Origin: an uncultured eubacterium 1-6
Lineage (GTDB): Bacteria; Bacillota; Clostridia; Lachnospirales; Lachnospiraceae
Assembly (NCBI GenBank): GCA_903789595.1
Contig: CAIFEZ010000022.1
Location: 1 to 57,690 of the forward strand
Direction of reading: 5' to 3'
DNA length: 57,690 bases
A program made the position numbers and the translations under genes. Below the pieces are notes generated by a model. The model ran no database searches, was not told the DNA's origin, and worked only from the letters and a program-made list of their open reading frames with translations. Positions 1-8,925 of the stretch are shown one piece after another. The stretch's first letter is position 1. Each line of letters starts with the position of its first letter.

Positions 1-400
1 GATACTCCCCTATAAAAATGGCTATTTATCAACTGTTTGTTGTGACATAGCCAAAAACAAAAAAACCAAGCATAAAGGAAAGATTTGTTTGATTGATGGT
101 TCAGAGGTTTATACCCCTAAACGTGCGCAAAACGAAGTATCACTGGATGATGTAAATACATTATTTACGTTGTACACGGATTATGTAGATGTGATTGAAA
201 GATGTAAGATTGTTACTCTCCAGGATGTTGATAATAACGATTACGACCTGAGCGTAAAGAAGTATATCGAAAAGAAGAAACAAGAAGTTTTATCGCCAGA
301 AGAAGTGCGTAAGAACTACTTTGCAGCACTCGAACGAGTGAAGGGTGCTGAAGAATCCATGCAGCGTTATTTGATCGAAGGAGGTTATGTTCATGAGTAG
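1..400 (+). CDS. hsdM: type I restriction-modification methyltransferase HsdM, C-terminal part (cut by left edge)
   Basis: C-terminal end of a type I N6-adenine DNA methyltransferase. The frame is open from base 2 and stops with TAG at 398-400, so the 5' end lies outside the window. The visible part shows the family's terminal pattern: a strand 'KICLIDGS', then 'PKRAQNEVS' and 'NNDYDLSVKKYI', matching the 'DFSLSIPLYV' end of the HsdM encoded next. The SAM-binding and NPPY motifs would be upstream and are not visible. The gene overlaps the next hsdM by 8 bases, which indicates translational coupling. Two consecutive hsdM genes in one type I operon are unusual; this one could be a working second M subunit or a relic, and the missing 5' part prevents a decision. 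Confidence 0.8.
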   Translation, partial: ILPYKNGYLSTVCCDIAKNKKTKHKGKICLIDGSEVYTPKRAQNEVSLDDVNTLFTLYTDYVDVIERCKIVTLQDVDNNDYDLSVKKYIEKKKQEVLSPEEVRKNYFAALERVKGAEESMQRYLIEGGYVHE

Positions 401-1877
401 AAGAATTACACAGGATGAACTGGAGTCTTATCTCTGGGGATCAGCTGTATTATTACGTAATCACATAGATGCAGGTGCTTACAAACAATATATTTTTCCG
501 TTATTGTTTTTTAAGCGCTTAAACGATGTCTATGAAGAGGAAACGGCAAAAGCCGTTGCAGAAAATGGACCAGAGGCAGCAGATTGGGAAGAAACACATA
601 GTTTTTCTCTTCCTTCCGATGCACATTGGGATTCCGTAAGAAATGTACCTCAAGATGTCGGAAAAGCGATTCAGAATGCTTTTCGAGCTATTGAAAAAGC
701 AAACCCAGAAAAACTACATGGTATTTTCGGAGATGGAACGTGGACAAATAAGAGACGACTCCCAGATAGATTGCTTAAGGATCTTTTAGAGCATTTCAGC
801 ACAAAGACTTTATCAATAGAGAACTGCCCGGAAGACGAGCTTGGTAAAGGTTATGAGTATTTAATAAAAAAATTTGCTGATGATAGCGGACATACGGCGC
901 AGGAATTTTACACCAATAGGACGGTCGTTCATCTTATGACCGAGCTGTTAAAACCCAAATCTGGCGAATCTATATATGACCCTACATGTGGTAGTGCCGG
1001 TATGCTGATATCTTCTATTGCATACCTAAAAGAACATGATAAAGAGTGGAGAAATGTTTCTTTATACGGCCAGGAAATAAACGCTCTTACATCTGCTATT
1101 GCAAGGATGAATCTGTTTTTGCATGGAATAGAAGACTTTCATGTTGTTAATGATGATACTCTGGCCACTCCTGCATTCGTTGAAGGCGGAAGGTTAAAAA
1201 CCTTTGATGTTGTCGTAGCGAATCCTCCATACTCGATAAGTCAGTGGAATAGAGCTGCTTTTGAGGCTGACAAGTATGGAAGGAATTTTCTTGGTGTGCC
1301 ACCGCAGGGACGAGCAGATTACGCTTTCTTTCAGCATATACTTAGGAGTTTAGATAAAGTCACTGGTAGGTGCGCTATCCTATTCCCTCATGGGGTTTTG
1401 TTTAGAAATGAAGAAAAAGAAATGAGAGAAAAACTTGTGAGGTCCGATCTTGTTGAGTGTGTCATTGGTATTGGAAAAAACCTATTCTATAACTCGCCTA
1501 TGCCGGCCTGCATTGTAATTTGCAGGACTAAAAAGCCGGATACACATAAAGGTCATGTGCTTTTTATTGATGCTGTTAATGAAGTTACGAGGAAAAGCGC
1601 AGAGAGTTATTTGGAACCGGAGCACATCAAACGGATTGCAGATGCTTATGACGCATTTATAACAGATGACGATATCGCTAAGAAGGTATCAATTAGAGAT
1701 ATTGAAAAACAGGACTTCTCGCTAAGCATTCCACTTTATGTTAAGGCATTAACAGATTCTTCAGAAGATAAGCTGTGCTCAGTACAAGATGGCTATGCAG
1801 AGTGGAAATCAGCATCAACATCGGTACATAAGTATTACGACGAAGTAAACGAGCTTCTGGAAGGTGGTGAAAAATAA
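393..1877 (+). CDS. hsdM: type I restriction-modification system methyltransferase subunit HsdM
   Basis: Complete 494-residue N6-adenine methyltransferase that pairs with HsdS to methylate the recognition site, and with HsdR to restrict unmodified DNA. An N-terminal helical HsdM domain ('YKQYIFPLLFFKRLNDVY', about residues 25-45) is followed by the SAM-binding motif 'YDPTCGSAGML' (about 193-203) and the catalytic 'VVANPPYSIS' (about 275). ATG at 393 is preferred over the in-frame ATG at 387, because the Shine-Dalgarno AAGGAGG (378-384) then sits 8 bases upstream. It overlaps the preceding hsdM fragment by 8 bases and hsdS by one base (TAATG). All expected catalytic motifs are intact. Confidence 0.95.
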   Translation: MSRRITQDELESYLWGSAVLLRNHIDAGAYKQYIFPLLFFKRLNDVYEEETAKAVAENGPEAADWEETHSFSLPSDAHWDSVRNVPQDVGKAIQNAFRAIEKANPEKLHGIFGDGTWTNKRRLPDRLLKDLLEHFSTKTLSIENCPEDELGKGYEYLIKKFADDSGHTAQEFYTNRTVVHLMTELLKPKSGESIYDPTCGSAGMLISSIAYLKEHDKEWRNVSLYGQEINALTSAIARMNLFLHGIEDFHVVNDDTLATPAFVEGGRLKTFDVVVANPPYSISQWNRAAFEADKYGRNFLGVPPQGRADYAFFQHILRSLDKVTGRCAILFPHGVLFRNEEKEMREKLVRSDLVECVIGIGKNLFYNSPMPACIVICRTKKPDTHKGHVLFIDAVNEVTRKSAESYLEPEHIKRIADAYDAFITDDDIAKKVSIRDIEKQDFSLSIPLYVKALTDSSEDKLCSVQDGYAEWKSASTSVHKYYDEVNELLEGGEK

Positions 1878-3058
1878 TGGGCAAATATAGATTTGATCAA
1901 ATCGCAGTAAATAGTACTGCAAAAAGAAAACCAACAGAAGCTGACATGGAGACATATATTGGACTTGAACACCTTGATACAGGTAGTCTTGTTGTAAAAC
2001 GCTGGGGAAGTGATGTGCCGATTAAGGGTGAAAAGTTGATTATGAAAAAAGGTGATGTTCTTCTCGGGAAACGTAACGCATATTTGAGAAGAGCAGCTAT
2101 TGCACCTCATGATGGGTTGTTTTCAGCTCATGGGATGATCTTGAATCCAATTGAAGATGTAGTTGATAAAGATTTCTTCCCGATGTTTATAGCGTCAGAT
2201 TATTTCTTTGATGCAGCCATAGCGATTTCTGTAGGATCTTTGTCACCTACGATAAATTGGAAGGATCTTGCAAAGCTTGAGTTTGAATTGCCGTCATTGG
2301 AAGACCAAAGGAAGTTAGCAAAAGCACTCTGGTCAATTGATGAGACCATTGATGCATACGAAGATCTTCTTTATGAAACAGATGAGCTTGTGAAGGCAAA
2401 GTACATAGACATGTTTGGTGATCCAGAAGTAAATCCTAATGGGTGGATTAAGATCAGTGTTAAAGATGCTGTTAAAGAAGGGTACATAGCAAGACCGTTA
2501 GACGGAAACCACGGTGCAAAACATCCAAAAGGAACTGACTATGTACCTGAAGGTGTTCCGTTTATTATGGCAAAAGACCTGAAAGATAATATGGTTGATT
2601 TCGATGGCTGTTATTTTATCACCGAAAAGCAAGCAAAGACACTGAAAAAGGGGTGGGCCCAAACGGGAGATGTGTTGATTACGCATAAAGGTACTATCGG
2701 ACGAATTGCCGTAGTCCAGCCATCTGATTATGATGAGTTTTTGTTAACGCCACAAGTTACGTATTATAGGTGTCTTAAGGATATCGACAAGGAATATCTT
2801 GCAGCATATTTTAATACGAATTTCTTTATTGATCAGATGGACAAGCTTGTGACTGGTACAACGAGAGCGTGTGTGACGATAACTCAACAGGAAAAACTGG
2901 AACTCATTATTCCTCCAATAGAGATGCAAAGAGATTTTGTCTTGTTTGTAAATAAATGCGAAAAATCAAAAGTTGCTGTCAGAGATTCGCTCGAGTTAAT
3001 TAAGGCGATGAAACGTAGTATAGTTGCAGAGGCATTTGCTGCTAAGAGAAAGGAGTAG
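1877..3058 (+). CDS. hsdS: type I restriction-modification specificity subunit HsdS
   Basis: 393-residue specificity subunit with two target-recognition domains, each followed by a conserved helical region. TRD1 covers about residues 1-150 and ends 'LPSLEDQRKLAKALWSID'. TRD2 begins after 'KAKYIDMFGDP' (about 180) and ends 'IIPPIEMQRDFVLFVNKC' (about 345-362). The paired 'P..E.Q' signatures are typical of HsdS. The N-terminal TRD starts abruptly at residue 1, as in many S proteins. Start ATG overlaps the hsdM stop by one base. The DNA sequence recognised cannot be read from the protein. hsdR follows after 4 bases. Confidence 0.93.
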   Translation: MGKYRFDQIAVNSTAKRKPTEADMETYIGLEHLDTGSLVVKRWGSDVPIKGEKLIMKKGDVLLGKRNAYLRRAAIAPHDGLFSAHGMILNPIEDVVDKDFFPMFIASDYFFDAAIAISVGSLSPTINWKDLAKLEFELPSLEDQRKLAKALWSIDETIDAYEDLLYETDELVKAKYIDMFGDPEVNPNGWIKISVKDAVKEGYIARPLDGNHGAKHPKGTDYVPEGVPFIMAKDLKDNMVDFDGCYFITEKQAKTLKKGWAQTGDVLITHKGTIGRIAVVQPSDYDEFLLTPQVTYYRCLKDIDKEYLAAYFNTNFFIDQMDKLVTGTTRACVTITQQEKLELIIPPIEMQRDFVLFVNKCEKSKVAVRDSLELIKAMKRSIVAEAFAAKRKE

Positions 3059-3062
3059 GATT

Positions 3063-5978
3063 ATGGCCGTTTTTAATGAAGATAACACTACAGAGCAGAT
3101 GATTATATCTACTCTTAAGAAAAACGGCTGGGAGTATATCCCGGCAGAAGAACTGGATCGTGATGAGAGCGACGTCATGGTGGAGTCAATGGTGCGAGAT
3201 GCCCTGGTACGCTTGAATCCCGAGATAGCAGAGGATGAATCCCGCGCAGACGAGATCATATATAAACTGCGCACGCTCTTCCTCTCTACAAATGCTCAGA
3301 ATCTTGTTACCCAGAACGAAGCATTCAAGCAGATGGTGTTCGAAAAGAACTCTTACCCGTTTGGCGAAGATGGTAAGCAGGTGTCCATCGACTTCTTCGG
3401 TACCGAGATTAATGGCAAACTTGACCTGAACTCATATGTTGTTACGAATCAGTGGGTTTATCCGAAGAAGGAAGGCGGAAAACGTCTGGATATTGTGCTT
3501 CTTGTAAACGGATTCCCGTTCGCAATCGGTGAGCTTAAGACTCCGGTCCGTGCGGCTATTACCTGGCTGGACGGAGCTCAGGATATCAATAAGTACGAGC
3601 AGAGCATTCCGCAGATGTTTGTAACAAATGTATTTAATTTTGCTACTGAAGGCAAATGCTATCGTTACGGTTCTGTTTGTATGCCGGCTGCAAAGTATGG
3701 TCCTTGGCACACAACAGATGATAAGTCCGATGGATCTTTGGCGGCAGTTCAGACAAGTGTTCAGGACATGATCACGAAGTATAAGATCATGGACCTGTTC
3801 CAGTTCTTTACCCTCTACGCTACCGACAGCAAGTATCGTAAGTACAAGGTCATCGCGCGTTATCAGCAGTACGAAGGCGCCAACATGATCATCGAGCGTG
3901 TTCGTGCAGGTTATCCGAAGAAGGGTCTTATTTGGCACTTCCAGGGCTCCGGTAAATCCTACCTTATGGAGTTCGCTGCGGTGAAACTTCGTATGCTTCC
4001 GGACCTTAAAAATCCTACGGTTATTATTGTAGACGACCGTTTGGATCTGGAGTCACAGATTACGGCACAGTTCCACTCATCTGATGTAGGTAACTTGGAA
4101 TCTGCCTCTACCCGCGACCAGCTTATGACTATGCTGAGACAGGATATCCGTAAGATTATTATCACGACCATCTTCCGTTTCCAGGAAGTTACCGGTGAAC
4201 TTAGTCCGCGCGACAATATCATCGTAATGGTCGATGAATGCCATAGAACACAGGAAGGTGATCTTGGTATTAAGATGAGAACAGCCCTTCCGAATGCATT
4301 CTTCTTTGGTATGACAGGTACACCTATCAACCGTTTGGACAAGAATACGTTCGCAACATTCGGTGCAACGGAAGACCGCAGTGGATACATGAGCAAGTAT
4401 TCCTTCTCTGACTCCATTCGTGACCATGCGACACTGCCTCTTAACTTCGAGCCGGTGCCGGTGGATCTTCGTGTTGACAGAGATACGATGGACCGCGAGT
4501 TTGATATCCTGACACGTGACCTCCCGGATTCTGACAAGGCCGAGCTTTCAAAGCGCGTCAATATGCAGGCTATCATGTACAACGAGAAGCGTATTCACAA
4601 GGTATGTGCGCACATTGCAAAGCACTTCACTGAAAAGATCCGTCCAAACGGATACAAGGCTCAGGTGGTTGTTTACGACCGTCCTTGCTGCCTGAAGTAC
4701 AAAGCTGAGCTCGATAAGTTGCTCGGCGAAGAGTGCTCAACAATTGTTATGGATACCAATGATGATAAGGCTGACGAGTATAAGAAATACCGTCGTTCAA
4801 AGGACGAGGAAGCAAAGGTTCTCGATCGCTTCAGAGACCCTAATGATCCGCTTGAGATTGTCATCGTAACAGCTAAGCTGTTGACCGGCTTTGACGCACC
4901 TATCCTTCAGGTTATGTATTTGGACAAGCCGATGAAGGATCACACCTTGCTGCAGGCAATCTGCCGTACAAACCGTACTTTCGATGAGGGAAAGACACAC
5001 GGCTTGATCGTTGACTATATCGGAATCTTCGATAACGTAGCCAAAGCTCTGGACTTCGACGAAGGTAGCATGAAGAAGGTCATTACAAACATCGAGGAAG
5101 TTAAGAAGCAGATTCCGGCATTGCTTAGGAAGTGCCTCAGCTACTTCATGGGTGTTGACCGAACCGTAGATGGATGGGAAGGCTTGATGGCCGCACAGGA
5201 GTGCCTGCCTACAAACGCCGAGAAGGATAAGTTTGCAGCAGACTACCAGGTGCTGAACCGTGCATGGAACGCGGTATCTCCTGATCCGATACTTTCACCT
5301 ATCCAGGCCGATTATGTATGGCTGACTAAGGTGTTTGAATCCGTAAAGCCTACCAACGGTGGTGGCGGACTTATCTGGGCAGCTCTCGGACCTAAGACGA
5401 TGGAAATCGTAAACTCCAATATGGATGTTGGCGAGGTTCATGAGGACGAAGAGATTCTTTCCCTTGATGCCGAGCTCATCGATGCATTCATTGAGAAGCA
5501 TAAAGGCGCGAAGAATGCTGCAAAGAAGGTCGAGATTGACCTGGTTGCACGTATCCATAAGCATTCTGACGATCCGAAATTCATGCGTCTGGGTGACAAG
5601 CTGGAGAAGCTCCGCGAACAGCACGAGCAGGGCCTTATTAACAGCATCGAGTTCCTGAAGATGCTGCTTGAGCTCGCAAGAGAGGCGGCTCAGGCTGAGA
5701 AGGAAGTCGTGCCGGAGGAGGAAGTCGATAAGGGCAAGGCAGCGCTTACGGAACTCTTCAACGGGGTGAAGAATACCAATACTCCTGTAATCGTTGAACG
5801 TATCGTAACGGACATTGACGACATCGTAAAGATTGTCCGCTTCGATGGATGGCAGAATACGACCGGCGGCCGCCAGGAAGTTAAGAAGGCTCTCCGCAGT
5901 GTCGTATGGGTTAAATACAAGATTAAGGACAAGGAAGTATTCGATAAGGCATATAACTATATTGAACAGTACTATTAA
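3063..5978 (+). CDS. hsdR: type I restriction endonuclease subunit HsdR
   Basis: 971-residue motor and nuclease subunit of the type I complex. The N-terminal PD-(D/E)XK nuclease is visible as 'RLDIVLLVNGFPFAIGELKTP' split into LD and GELK (catalytic Asp and E-x-K, about residues 140-158). The SF2 helicase follows: Walker A 'FQGSGKSY' (about 292), DECH box 'VMVDECHRT' (about 389), 'FGMTGTPI' (motif III, about 418) and 'LLQAICRTNRTF' (motif VI). A C-terminal helical region binds the M2S core. ATG at 3063 is chosen because AAGGAG (3050-3055) lies 7 bases upstream; the longer frame from 3024 would overlap hsdS without a binding site. Length is normal for HsdR and the gene looks intact. Confidence 0.95.
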   Translation: MAVFNEDNTTEQMIISTLKKNGWEYIPAEELDRDESDVMVESMVRDALVRLNPEIAEDESRADEIIYKLRTLFLSTNAQNLVTQNEAFKQMVFEKNSYPFGEDGKQVSIDFFGTEINGKLDLNSYVVTNQWVYPKKEGGKRLDIVLLVNGFPFAIGELKTPVRAAITWLDGAQDINKYEQSIPQMFVTNVFNFATEGKCYRYGSVCMPAAKYGPWHTTDDKSDGSLAAVQTSVQDMITKYKIMDLFQFFTLYATDSKYRKYKVIARYQQYEGANMIIERVRAGYPKKGLIWHFQGSGKSYLMEFAAVKLRMLPDLKNPTVIIVDDRLDLESQITAQFHSSDVGNLESASTRDQLMTMLRQDIRKIIITTIFRFQEVTGELSPRDNIIVMVDECHRTQEGDLGIKMRTALPNAFFFGMTGTPINRLDKNTFATFGATEDRSGYMSKYSFSDSIRDHATLPLNFEPVPVDLRVDRDTMDREFDILTRDLPDSDKAELSKRVNMQAIMYNEKRIHKVCAHIAKHFTEKIRPNGYKAQVVVYDRPCCLKYKAELDKLLGEECSTIVMDTNDDKADEYKKYRRSKDEEAKVLDRFRDPNDPLEIVIVTAKLLTGFDAPILQVMYLDKPMKDHTLLQAICRTNRTFDEGKTHGLIVDYIGIFDNVAKALDFDEGSMKKVITNIEEVKKQIPALLRKCLSYFMGVDRTVDGWEGLMAAQECLPTNAEKDKFAADYQVLNRAWNAVSPDPILSPIQADYVWLTKVFESVKPTNGGGGLIWAALGPKTMEIVNSNMDVGEVHEDEEILSLDAELIDAFIEKHKGAKNAAKKVEIDLVARIHKHSDDPKFMRLGDKLEKLREQHEQGLINSIEFLKMLLELAREAAQAEKEVVPEEEVDKGKAALTELFNGVKNTNTPVIVERIVTDIDDIVKIVRFDGWQNTTGGRQEVKKALRSVVWVKYKIKDKEVFDKAYNYIEQYY

Positions 5979-5987
5979 GAATCTGGG

Positions 5988-6016
5988 CAGGTGGCGTACA
6001 AGCGTCACCTGTCTTA
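5988..6016 (+). terminator. weak hairpin after hsdR
   Basis: CAGGTGGCG (5988-5996) pairs with CGTCACCTG (6003-6011), a 9-bp stem with one G-T pair and a 6-base loop. It is followed by TCTTAA rather than a clean T-run, so it may only attenuate transcription into the ImmA-like gene 29 bases downstream. Confidence 0.35.
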
Positions 6017-6039
6017 AGAAAGCAGAGGTGATGCGGTGA

Positions 6040-7995
6040 ATGGCGAAGTATCCTGATCTTAAAAGCTATTTACAGGCAAATTACATAGAGCTCTTCACAA
6101 GCGAAATACAGAAGTTCGTTGATGGCAATTTTGATGGCGGCGGCTTTCATAGCATCAACGTGTTGTCTTTACTTAAGCACAAAATTGAAAACGTCGAGGT
6201 AAAAGCCCTCACCTGCCATGATGCGCCAGGCCCGATCGTAAAGATGGATGTCGGCCTGTCTGCAGATATTGTGGAGCTGGGGCTCGGCACAAAAGAATAT
6301 GAAGCTGACCGTAAATGCAGGTGGTTCACTGTTTATATTCAGGGAATTCTGAGGGACGGACTTGTGGATGTGGAAGTCCACGATGTTAAGGAATTTCACA
6401 ACGGGAAGTTCGAGAAGGAAAATGCTCTGGATCAGTTCCTGGTCCCTTACATATATACTGCCACCCAGGAAGAAACGGCGGATGATTTTACTGAGTTCTA
6501 TTGCTGTGATGCCATCTACGACGGGTATAAATTGCCTGTAGCACATATATTAGAAGCCTTTGAGATCAAGTATTACTTGGCTGATTTACCGGATAACTGC
6601 TTCGGGCGCATGTATTTTAGAAAAGCCACTGCGACAGTTTATGAAACTCTTCCCTACGTCGGTGAGGTGAAGAAGGAAAATGAAATCATTGAGCCCGGAA
6701 CAATGCTGATAAGCCGTGATAAGTACTACCTCGGCAGCGACGGAACACAGCGTCTTACAATCGCTCATGAAATCATTCACTGGTATCTGCATCAGAAGTA
6801 TTTCAAATTACTGGCCCTGTTGGATGATCAGTCAGATATGATGTCCTGTGAGGTTGAGCCGAGTCGTTATGAAGAAAGCATGACAATGGCACAAAAGGCT
6901 CACTGGTATGCAGAGTGGCAGGCAAACGCGCTGGCGCTTCGTATAGCAATGCCGCAGGATCTTATGGTTAAAGCGATGACTGAGGTGGACGCGGCCGTAA
7001 CCCCTAAGCATTTTAGAGGTGAAATGGCTGAGGACATTATCCGCCGAATTGCAGAGCTATTTGATGTTCCGATTTTTGCAGCCAAGCAGCGTGTTCGTCA
7101 GCTCGATTATGAAGCTGCGGATGGAGCTTTTGTCTATGTTGATGGCAAGTGGCATGAACCGTTCGTATTCGAGTGGGGCTATTTGGATTATCATCAGACC
7201 TACGTAATAGACAGGGCCGGTTATGAAGCTATATACAGTAAGAATCCGGAGTTTGCACAGCTTATTGATTCCGGTAAATATATCTATCTCGGTTACGTAG
7301 TCTGCATCAACGATCCGAAATATGTAGCCGTAGATTTTACTGGTGGCAGAGCGGAACTGAAGCTCTCAGATTACGCAAGGGAACATGCTGACGAGTGCTG
7401 TCTGAAGTTTTCGTTTAAGAGTACTTCCTACTTGAAGGAGATGCAGGACAAGTATGAGTTCTACGGTGAGTCCTATCTCAGCAAGGAAGTAAAGGGCGAA
7501 AACTATGTCGAGCACTATTACGACAAAGACTTCAACCTGGACTGCTTGCAGAACGCTGATGAGATCAATAAAGAAGTCGCACTCATTATTGAAGCACAGG
7601 AAGCTGAAGATAAGGTAATGCTGGAAATGCAACAAAAACGGCTCACTGCGTTTGCGGATACGCTCATATATCATATGGACCGTAAACACATCACGGTCGA
7701 TGATCTTGTTGAGCGCTCCGGTCTAAGTGATACAACGATAAAGAAGTATCGTGCCGGGACATCAAATCCGCCAATCGAGAATGCTATGGCTGTATGTATC
7801 GGACTTAACCTTCCGAAGGCATATAGCGTTCATCTGCTGAAAACCTGCAGCTATACGCTCGGCGATAGTCCGCGTGACAGAGCATACAAATTATGCCTCG
7901 ATCATGATGAAGGTACGCTTCTACAGTGGAACATGATACTGGATGCCTGTCATCAACCACGGATTCCGAACCTGCGAAACCAAAAAACATCATAA
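6040..7995 (+). CDS. large ImmA/IrrE-family metallopeptidase with C-terminal helix-turn-helix
   Basis: 651-residue protein. The metallopeptidase core has the zinc motif HEIIH (H243, E244, H247), followed about 60 residues later by 'HWYAEWQANALALRIAMP', the family's third-ligand helix (ExxA). ImmA/IrrE peptidases typically cleave a phage or mobile-element repressor. Here the C-terminus (about 545-640) carries an XRE-like HTH ('DLVERSGLSDTTIKKY'), so protease and DNA-binding parts may be in one chain. The order is unusual because the HTH is normally N-terminal or on a separate protein. The 240-residue N-terminal region and the 370-530 segment match nothing I recognise. It follows hsdR by 61 bases in the same direction and may be an accessory or regulator of the restriction operon, or the leftmost gene of the mobile region. 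A terminator ends it at 8049-8092. Confidence 0.75.
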   Translation: MAKYPDLKSYLQANYIELFTSEIQKFVDGNFDGGGFHSINVLSLLKHKIENVEVKALTCHDAPGPIVKMDVGLSADIVELGLGTKEYEADRKCRWFTVYIQGILRDGLVDVEVHDVKEFHNGKFEKENALDQFLVPYIYTATQEETADDFTEFYCCDAIYDGYKLPVAHILEAFEIKYYLADLPDNCFGRMYFRKATATVYETLPYVGEVKKENEIIEPGTMLISRDKYYLGSDGTQRLTIAHEIIHWYLHQKYFKLLALLDDQSDMMSCEVEPSRYEESMTMAQKAHWYAEWQANALALRIAMPQDLMVKAMTEVDAAVTPKHFRGEMAEDIIRRIAELFDVPIFAAKQRVRQLDYEAADGAFVYVDGKWHEPFVFEWGYLDYHQTYVIDRAGYEAIYSKNPEFAQLIDSGKYIYLGYVVCINDPKYVAVDFTGGRAELKLSDYAREHADECCLKFSFKSTSYLKEMQDKYEFYGESYLSKEVKGENYVEHYYDKDFNLDCLQNADEINKEVALIIEAQEAEDKVMLEMQQKRLTAFADTLIYHMDRKHITVDDLVERSGLSDTTIKKYRAGTSNPPIENAMAVCIGLNLPKAYSVHLLKTCSYTLGDSPRDRAYKLCLDHDEGTLLQWNMILDACHQPRIPNLRNQKTS

Positions 7996-8011
7996 AATTT
8001 CATAGCCGAGG

Positions 8012-8118
8012 GCAACTTTAAGTTCCCCTGGATTTAATCAGAAAGAGCAAGGCTCTGTGTATCGAAAAGGTACGCAGGGCCTTCTTTTTTTTGCCCGAAA
8101 ATAGCAACTTTAGGTTCC
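8012..8118. repeat. direct repeat pair GCAACTTTARGTTCC
   Basis: GCAACTTTAAGTTCC at 8012-8026 and GCAACTTTAGGTTCC at 8104-8118 match at 14 of 15 positions and flank the terminator behind the ImmA-like gene. Each copy is itself nearly palindromic (AACTTTAAGTT). They lie at the presumed left edge of the prophage. They could be operators or recombination relics; no third copy was found near the right edge. Confidence 0.5.
8049..8092 (+). terminator. intrinsic terminator after the ImmA-like gene
   Basis: AAGGCTCTGTGTA (8049-8061) pairs with TACGCAGGGCCTT (8071-8083), 13 bp with wobble pairs and a 9-base loop, followed by TTCTTTTTTTT. It closes the restriction/ImmA transcription unit. Confidence 0.85.
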
Positions 8119-8220
8119 TCAAAAAAGAAAAGCGAATCAGATATTCTTTCCTTGACGATTGAAATAGGTCAGTCGTCAGAAATCAAAGATTCTCATAGTC
8201 CATGAGGCGCCAAAGGACGA

Positions 8221-8391
8221 TGGGATGCACAGAGAGTTTAGGTAGCGGTGATAATGACCGCTCCAGAAACGAAGATGCACCCACCGTTAGTTTTCTGCGC
8301 CCTTTTTAGGATTGTCAGAGCCTGTGGCCATCTTCGGTCCAGGCTCTTTTTGCATCCCACCGTTCACGGCTCGGACGGAAAGGATGCAAAG
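8221..8391 (+). ncRNA. structured leader or small RNA upstream of the sigma-like gene
   Basis: The 396-base gap 7996-8391 has no gene; besides a terminator and direct repeats it holds this element. TGGGATGCA (8221-8229) is perfectly complementary to TGCATCCCA (8351-8359). AGCGGT/ACCGCT (8244-8249/8257-8262) forms an inner hairpin. A terminator hairpin (8317-8347) with T5 lies just before the 3' strand. TGCATCC (8351-8357) can instead pair with GGATGCA (8382-8388), directly before the start codon at 8392. The two pairings exclude each other, as in a switch. It may be a regulatory leader or a terminated small RNA; coordinates are approximate. Confidence 0.45.
8317..8352 (+). terminator. intrinsic terminator in the leader of the sigma-like gene
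   Basis: AGAGCCTG (8317-8324) pairs with CAGGCTCT (8340-8347); GGCC/GGTC extends the stem inside, followed by TTTTT. It lies 40 bases before the start codon of the next gene, so it either ends a small RNA or attenuates that gene. Confidence 0.75.
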
Positions 8392-8925
8392 ATGAGATTG
8401 AAGATTCGCTACGAAAATGAGTACCAGACTGTTGTTCTGGACGCAGAAGCAACTGAGGAGCTGTGGGTGTCTCTCTCCCTTGAGGGCGAAGGACTCACAC
8501 AGGAAGAAAAAGAGAAGCTAATCCAGGATACCTGGGAAGAACGCTTCAACAGGCCGGACTATAACAACTGGCATAAGTTCGACCGTCACCGTGGTCGCAG
8601 TAAAGCACAGCCGGGTAAAGACGATGCCGAAGATGAGGTCGATACCAACGAACCGTTAATGGAAGAAGTGGCCGACGACCGTATCTTCCGTAGGGATGAG
8701 CTTGATCGTGAGGAACGTGAAAGCTACGAGGCCATCTGCGAATGGGTACATAAGATTCTTGTAAAGAAGCCCGAGTGGGCCGACGCTTTTATCGCTGTTC
8801 GTCTGGACGGTGAGTCGATTCGTGAGTATGCCGCAAGAATCGGTGCGGACGAGAACAACATCACCCAGAAGTTGAAGCGCGCTGAGAAGAAACTGAGAGA
8901 AAATTTCATAGACCGTCAGATTTGA
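8392..8925 (+). CDS. phage sigma-70 region 4-like regulator
   Basis: 177 residues. The C-terminal third is a helix-turn-helix of sigma-70 region 4 type ('GESIREYAARIGADENNI' then 'QKLKRAEKKLRENF'), preceded by an acidic middle (about 75-100). Proteins of this kind occur in the early or replication region of Clostridia phages and are thought to regulate transcription; no -10-binding domain is visible, so it is not a full sigma factor. ATG at 8392 is preferred: the longer frame from 8248 would run through the terminator hairpin, and GGAAAGGA lies just upstream. The last codons overlap the first copy of a repeated leader motif (8914). Confidence 0.7.
   Translation: MRLKIRYENEYQTVVLDAEATEELWVSLSLEGEGLTQEEKEKLIQDTWEERFNRPDYNNWHKFDRHRGRSKAQPGKDDAEDEVDTNEPLMEEVADDRIFRRDELDREERESYEAICEWVHKILVKKPEWADAFIAVRLDGESIREYAARIGADENNITQKLKRAEKKLRENFIDRQI

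Noticed and set aside
8248-8391. Longer N-terminal extension of the sigma-like gene
   Set aside because: The extension would run through a terminator hairpin and lacks a ribosome binding site; the start at 8392 has one and matches the expected domain start.
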